NCBI GenBank assembly: GCA_046351325.1
Contig: JAXLYR010000011.1
Coordinates: forward strand, 310,001-374,000
DNA: 64,000 bases
Direction: 5' to 3'
Source of the DNA: Xiheicaenibacterium sp046351325
GTDB taxonomy: Bacteria > Myxococcota_A > Polyangia > Polyangiales > Polyangiaceae
The first letter of the stretch is position 1. Every line of letters begins with the position of its first letter. This document shows positions 59,926 through 64,000 of this stretch, one piece after another. The notes under the pieces are model-generated. The model saw only the letters and a list, made by a program, of their open reading frames with translations, was not told the origin of the DNA and did no database searches. The translations under genes and the position numbers were made by a program.

Positions 59926-61280
59926 GGCTTCAGCAGCCCTCCAGAGGGGCGGGCGAACTCGCCCGCGTCGTAAATGGTCTTACCGCGCAGATAGGTCTTG
60001 AGGATTTTGCCGCGCAACATGCGCTCTCGATAAGGGGTCAGCTTATGCCGATGTTCGAGTCGCTCGGCGACGACGCGCTCCTCGGCGTCGGGGTCGAACA
60101 CCACGATATCGGCGTCGAAGCCCGGCGCGAGGCTGCCCTTTCTGTGGGCCAGGCCGACGAGCTCAGCCGGGGCGCGGCACATCCATCGGACGACGTCGTC
60201 GACGGAGTGGCCGCGCGCGCGGGCCTCGGTGTGGATGACGCGCAGCCCCAACCCGAGCGACGCGATACCCCCCCACGCCTTCATGAAATCACCGGAGCCG
60301 CTGCATTTGAGCTCGGGAGAAGAGGGGGAGTGATCGGTCACGACCTGCGCGACGAGCCCGTCGGCGAGTGCGGCCCAGAGGCGCTCGCGATTCTCCCGTT
60401 CGCGGATCGGCGGCGCGCATTTGAACTCCGTCGCGCCGTCGGGGATCTCCTCGGACGCGAGAGACAGGTAATGCGGACACGTCTCGGCCCGAATCGGAAC
60501 ACCGGAGTCGCGCGCGTCGCGGATCGAGAGGAGCGCGTCGGCGCTCGAGAGGTGGACGATATGGGTCCTCGCGCCGTGCTCGCGGGCGAGGCGAATCATC
60601 ATGGCAATAGCCGCGTTCTCCGCCGCGCGAGGTCGGGACTCCAAATAATGGATGTAGCGACGAGTCTCCTCGGCGGTGAGATTGCCGCGCGAGGCGAGCA
60701 CCGCGTCGATCGGCCCGCTGACCTCGGCGTGAACCAAGAGCGGCGCGTCGATCCGCGCGAGGATGGGCATCGCCCGCGCGAGGTCGTCCTCGCTCACATT
60801 CTGGAACTCGTCGACACCGGACTCGGTGAGAAAGCACTTGAAGCCGAGCACACCCGCGCGCCGCAGCGGCTCGAGCTCTGCGCCGTTGCCCGGCACGACC
60901 CCACCGCAAAACCCGACATCGACATAGAGCTTGCCCGCGGTCGACGCGAGCTTCGCCTCGAGGCCCGCCAGCGTCGTCGTCGGTGGGACGCTGTTGAGCG
61001 GCATATCGACGAGGCTCGTCACCCCGCCAGCTGCGGCCGCGCGCGTCGCCGTCTCGAAGCCCTCCCACTCGGTGCGGCCCGGCTCGTTGATGTGGACGTG
61101 GCTGTCTACCAATCCGGGAAGGAGGTAGTCGTCGCCCGCGTCCTCGAGCGGCGCGCCAGCGGCGGAGGCCTCGTAGGGTAGGACCTCGACGATTTTGCCT
61201 CCGGCGATATGCAGGCTCGCAGGCCGAGTGCCGGAGGGGAGTGCGACGCGGCGAGATCGCAGAACGAGGTCGATGGTCAC
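59922..61280 (-). CDS. allB: allantoinase
   Basis: 452-residue amidohydrolase that opens allantoin to allantoate. Zinc ligands fit DSHVHINEPGRTEWEG (His61, His63), the bridging carboxylated Lys in GFKCFL, then HAEV, IVHLSS and TDHSPSS with the final Asp. The ETCPHYL and FKCAPPIR blocks separate allantoinase from dihydroorotase. First gene of the allB, alc-uraD fusion, uraH operon; urate oxidase is not present in the window. Confidence 0.94.
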   Translation of the reverse strand: MTIDLVLRSRRVALPSGTRPASLHIAGGKIVEVLPYEASAAGAPLEDAGDDYLLPGLVDSHVHINEPGRTEWEGFETATRAAAAGGVTSLVDMPLNSVPPTTTLAGLEAKLASTAGKLYVDVGFCGGVVPGNGAELEPLRRAGVLGFKCFLTESGVDEFQNVSEDDLARAMPILARIDAPLLVHAEVSGPIDAVLASRGNLTAEETRRYIHYLESRPRAAENAAIAMMIRLAREHGARTHIVHLSSADALLSIRDARDSGVPIRAETCPHYLSLASEEIPDGATEFKCAPPIRERENRERLWAALADGLVAQVVTDHSPSSPELKCSGSGDFMKAWGGIASLGLGLRVIHTEARARGHSVDDVVRWMCRAPAELVGLAHRKGSLAPGFDADIVVFDPDAEERVVAERLEHRHKLTPYRERMLRGKILKTYLRGKTIYDAGEFARPSGGLLKP

Positions 61281-61338
61281 GCCGCGAGGATACCCGAAGT
61301 CAACTGGGGCTCACGCGCGCCCGTCGACGTCGGCCCAA

Positions 61339-61653
61339 TCAGCCCTTCTTCGCCCAACCGGTGCAGCTGCCCTTCGGGTGAATGGGGCCTTTGACGAGAG
61401 AGCAAGAGCCACAAGCCTCTTCACCGGCGGAGGTGAAGAGCTGACAGAGGCTGCACGTCTTGGACGGGTCGGTGGCGGCGTCGGTGTATTGCAGCGCGGT
61501 GCGCGCCTGAGTCTCTTCGGGTTTGAGCGAAGAGGTGTCGGTGCACGAGAGCTTCTTGCTGCACGCGACGAGCGACCAGGCCGGGATGAGGGCCGTGGCG
61601 CCGATCGTGACATTGCGAATGAAGTCCCTGCGCGAGGAGCGGTCGTCGTTCAT
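61339..61653 (-). CDS. high-potential iron-sulfur protein (HiPIP), Tat-exported
   Basis: 104 residues. N-terminal SRRDFIRN is a Tat motif, followed by a hydrophobic segment and LVAC, which may add a lipid. The [4Fe-4S] ligands fit Cys67, Cys70, Cys84 and Cys97, with one extra Cys81; the CTGW end is family-typical. HiPIPs carry electrons in the periplasm, often from a bc1 complex. It lies 58 bp upstream of allB on the same strand and is divergent from ccmE. Confidence 0.9.
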   Translation of the reverse strand: MNDDRSSRRDFIRNVTIGATALIPAWSLVACSKKLSCTDTSSLKPEETQARTALQYTDAATDPSKTCSLCQLFTSAGEEACGSCSLVKGPIHPKGSCTGWAKKG

Positions 61654-61845
61654 GGGCCATTGCGTACTACCGGACGGCGAAGACCTCAATCAAACGACAC
61701 GCTCGGAGACGCTCTTTTTTCCCAGGGAGAACGCGAAAATTGTTCGCCTGAAGAGCCCTACGAACGCAAGAATCGCTGACGCTCGGAGAGCGCCTCCACC
61801 CGACTCGACCCGGGCCCTCACCGAGAGTATGTTGTGGGGGTCGTC

Positions 61846-62436
61846 ATGTCGAAGAACCTGGATAACGAGCTCGAGAAGGCCCTCGCGGACACCGAGGGTG
61901 AGGACCTGAGCGCCGCCAAACCAGTGCCGGTCGAGGAGCCGCGACGCAAGCCGCGACGCAAGGGAAGCATGGCGTTCCTCATCGCCTTGCTCACGATGGC
62001 CGCGGCCGTCGTCGCGCTCTTCCTCATCGGCTTCAAAGAGGCAGCGATCTACGCGATGCCCACCGACGAGGTCGTCGCCAAGTCGAAGGCCCTCGAGGGC
62101 AAGCGCCTGCGCGTCGAGGGCGAGCTCGTCCCCGGCACGCTCGTGAAGGCCGAGACCGGCTGCGAGTATCGGTTCACCATCCAGACGAATGGCGTGCAGC
62201 TGCCGGTTCGCTTCACGAAATGCACGATCCCCGACACCTTCCGCGATCGGCCCGAGGGCGGCGTGCAGGTCACCGTCGAGGGTGAGCTCGCGAAGGGCGG
62301 CGGCACGCTCGAGGCCTCCGAGGTCATGGCGAAGTGCGCCTCCAAATACGACCCCGAGACGCACGAGATGGTCATGCCGGACGGCACTCGCGTGAAGGCG
62401 AGCGCGGCCCCGGCCGGCCAAAACCAGAAGCGCTGA
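61846..62436 (+). CDS. ccmE: cytochrome c maturation protein CcmE, CxxxY type
   Basis: 196 residues. A charged N-terminal tail (about 1-40), one membrane anchor (42-62), then the OB-fold haem chaperone domain (ALEGKRLRVEGELVPGTL, VRFTKCTIPDTFRD, GVQVTVEGEL). The haem-binding position normally has HxxxY after LAK; here it is AKCASKY, Cys164 and Tyr168. Cys106 and Cys126 are extra. The Cys variant is known in Desulfovibrio-like and archaeal Ccm systems. ATG 61846 was chosen over GTG 61834. No other ccm gene is in the window. Confidence 0.9.
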   Translation: MSKNLDNELEKALADTEGEDLSAAKPVPVEEPRRKPRRKGSMAFLIALLTMAAAVVALFLIGFKEAAIYAMPTDEVVAKSKALEGKRLRVEGELVPGTLVKAETGCEYRFTIQTNGVQLPVRFTKCTIPDTFRDRPEGGVQVTVEGELAKGGGTLEASEVMAKCASKYDPETHEMVMPDGTRVKASAAPAGQNQKR

Positions 62437-62466
62437 GACCCGCCGCTTCAACCTGCTTTCTCGAAG

Positions 62467-64000
62467 TTGAAGCTCCGCGTCGCCTCGATCGGATTCATCC
62501 ACGCGACCGCGCTCCTCGCGGGGTGCGGTGGCAGCTCGACCGAGAGCTCGGCGGCGCACCCGACCGCTGTCGCGTCGACGTCGAGCTCGCAAGAGACACC
62601 GAATCTCCCAGCCCCGCGCCCTGATCGCGTCGCGCTCGGGACGCCGCACACGGTCGCGCTCGAGCCTGCCCTCATCCCGATCGCCGGCGCGCGCGACGAG
62701 GTCCTCGTCGTGTCGGACTTCGCGCGAGCGTCGCAGGTCTACGTCCAGATCGCTCACGGCGGCGCCGAGTCGCTCCTCGCGCCCGCGGCGATCGCGCACG
62801 CCCACGTGATCGCAGCCGCGCGACGCTCGAACAATGACCTCGTCCTCGTCACGACCGAGGGCGAGAAGGTTTGCCAGCGAATCCTCAGCGAAGACGCGAC
62901 GTCGACGACGGCCGGCGACCCCGTCTGCAGCGCGGTCCACGGTTACACGATTGTTCCTGTCGGCGATCGATTGCTCGTCGTCGACGCGGCTCCTCCGCCT
63001 CCGCCCGAAGAGGAGCCCGAGGTCACGCCGCCCAAGCAACCACCCAAGCAGGCGCCCAAGCCACCACCGACCAAGAAGCCGAAGACCAAGCAAAAACCCA
63101 AGCCGAAGAAGAAGGTCGACTCGAAGGCCGCGGTCGCGAAGCTCATGTCCTCGGGCCGCGACGTCGAGGTCACGACGACCTGGCTCGAGGCCGACGGCTC
63201 GCTCTCCGAGCCCGTCGCCTCGGGGCTCAAGTTCCGCGAGGCCATGGCTGGGCTCGGCTTCATCGGCGCGGGCGCGCGCACCGATCGCATCGACGTCCTC
63301 TTCTACGAGCGCATCATCGGCAAGCCACCGAAGGCTCAGATCGGCTTCGCCAAGCTCGACCTCGAGGGCGCGCTCGACGAGCCCAGCCGCAAGGACTTCG
63401 GCTCGAGCAAGCTGGAGCCTGGCTTCCTCTCCGATCACGTCGACGTGCGCTTGCTCACCCTCGACAGCGGGTCGATCGCGCTCGGCCAGCGCGGGCCGCG
63501 CGGCAAATGCGACGTCACCGTGGTCGCGCCGTTCGTCATGCAGATGATCCCCGACGATCGCGACTGCGCGCTCGATCCTCGGCGCTTCCTCGACATCGCG
63601 CTCGCGCGGCACGCCGGCAAAGATCCCGTCCTCGGTGACCCGACGACGCTCGCGCGCGACAAGGCACGTCGCGCCTTCGGGCAGGCCGCGTGGGACGTCG
63701 GCAAGACCGCTCACGCGCAGCTCTCGACGTGGACGCTCACCGACGACGGCCTCGTCCGCGTCGGCGCGAATGAGTTGAACGCCGTTAAACCGATGAGCGT
63801 CGCGCGGCTCCGCATCGGCTGGGGCGCGCTCGCGCCCGACGGCCGCGCCCTCGCCGACACCGACGAGGGCCTCGTCTCGATCGATCGGGACGGGACGCCG
63901 AGCCTCGTCAAAGACGTGCACGCGCGCGCGCTCGGTGGGCCCGATCGACCCGACGTCGCCGCCGCCAACGGCCCGGCCGCGGTGCTCGTCGGCGACACCT
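62467..64000 (+). CDS. hypothetical lipoprotein with Pro/Lys-rich linker (3' end outside window)
   Basis: At least 511 codons, open at the window end. The only start in frame after the ccmE stop is TTG 62467, giving a signal peptide ending in LLAGC. Residues about 175-220 form a PPKQPPK/KPKTKQKPKPKKK linker, as in TonB-like or periplasmic-spanning proteins. The two flanking domains have repeated hydrophobic strands, including LLVVD, LRIGWGALAPDGRALADT and LVSIDRDG, which suggests a propeller. Family not recognised. It lies 30 bp downstream of ccmE and is probably co-transcribed. Confidence 0.72.
   Translation, partial: MKLRVASIGFIHATALLAGCGGSSTESSAAHPTAVASTSSSQETPNLPAPRPDRVALGTPHTVALEPALIPIAGARDEVLVVSDFARASQVYVQIAHGGAESLLAPAAIAHAHVIAAARRSNNDLVLVTTEGEKVCQRILSEDATSTTAGDPVCSAVHGYTIVPVGDRLLVVDAAPPPPPEEEPEVTPPKQPPKQAPKPPPTKKPKTKQKPKPKKKVDSKAAVAKLMSSGRDVEVTTTWLEADGSLSEPVASGLKFREAMAGLGFIGAGARTDRIDVLFYERIIGKPPKAQIGFAKLDLEGALDEPSRKDFGSSKLEPGFLSDHVDVRLLTLDSGSIALGQRGPRGKCDVTVVAPFVMQMIPDDRDCALDPRRFLDIALARHAGKDPVLGDPTTLARDKARRAFGQAAWDVGKTAHAQLSTWTLTDDGLVRVGANELNAVKPMSVARLRIGWGALAPDGRALADTDEGLVSIDRDGTPSLVKDVHARALGGPDRPDVAAANGPAAVLVGDT

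Noticed and set aside
61690..63921. 743-codon minus-strand open frame over ccmE and the terminal lipoprotein gene
   Set aside because: Arg/Asp/Glu/Leu-rich low-complexity product with no motif; the plus strand carries CcmE and a lipoprotein.

Overview
The window is about 64 kb of very GC-rich DNA that looks like a myxobacterial (Myxococcota, probably Polyangia-type) chromosome. The evidence is third-position G/C, at least fifteen predicted lipoproteins with Gly/Ser/Ala-rich linkers after the lipobox, two surface proteins ending in a MYXO-CTERM-like tail, a Ser/Thr kinase with a single membrane anchor, an AgmX/PglI-type C-terminal domain, and an NtrC-type regulator with its own Hpt protein. 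I see no rRNA, tRNA, insertion sequence, prophage or CRISPR array. The genes are packed tightly, with many 1-4 bp stop/start overlaps.

Layout. 1-4.9 kb: minus-strand tyrosine/homogentisate catabolic operon (an SDR gene, then fahA, maiA, hppD and the 5' part of hmgA). 4.9-7.5 kb: sugar-nucleotide epimerase and a lipoprotein with an AgmX/PglI-like end. 7.5-11.8 kb: a phosphorelay (GAF hybrid kinase with one degenerate and one intact receiver, facing an Hpt protein and an NtrC-family regulator). 12-14 kb: crotonase and lipoprotein. 14.2-21.1 kb: cell-surface polysaccharide region with two divergent operons, one with a DUF2079 protein, an LPG-synthase-type flippase-like protein and a methyltransferase, the other with rfbF, rfbG and a GtrB-like glycosyltransferase. 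21-25 kb: lipoproteins, a CE3-type esterase, a DKNYY-repeat protein and a membrane protein. 25-36.5 kb: an EF-G paralogue, an SDR, a membrane-anchored Ser/Thr kinase with a small partner, a TerB-like protein, an 1097-residue multi-spanning protein of unknown function, glutathione peroxidase, and a formylglycine-generating-enzyme-like lipoprotein with an apparent frameshift in its signal peptide.

36.5-47.9 kb: FGGY kinase plus GpsA-like dehydrogenase, then a plus-strand cluster of a beta-helix protein, a di-haem peroxidase, a two-haem lipoprotein and a glycerophosphodiesterase, a triplicated Cys-rich lipoprotein, SelO and a dienelactone hydrolase. 48-56 kb: two paralogous MYXO-CTERM surface proteins flanking a beta-CASP nuclease-like protein and a DUF938 methyltransferase. 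56-58 kb: two lipoproteins. 58-61.3 kb: purine-ring catabolism operon (allantoinase, an allantoicase-OHCU decarboxylase fusion, hydroxyisourate hydrolase). 61.3-64 kb: a HiPIP, a CcmE of the CxxxY type, and a lipoprotein cut by the window end.

The main themes are amino-acid and purine catabolism, envelope glycan and lipoprotein biology, and periplasmic haem/iron-sulfur redox proteins. No single locus is clearly a new defence or mobile system. The most interesting loci are the beta-helix/peroxidase/di-haem cluster, the CxxxY CcmE, the paralogous MYXO-CTERM pair, the triplicated lipoprotein, the 1097-residue membrane protein and the phosphorelay with inverted repeats in its leader.
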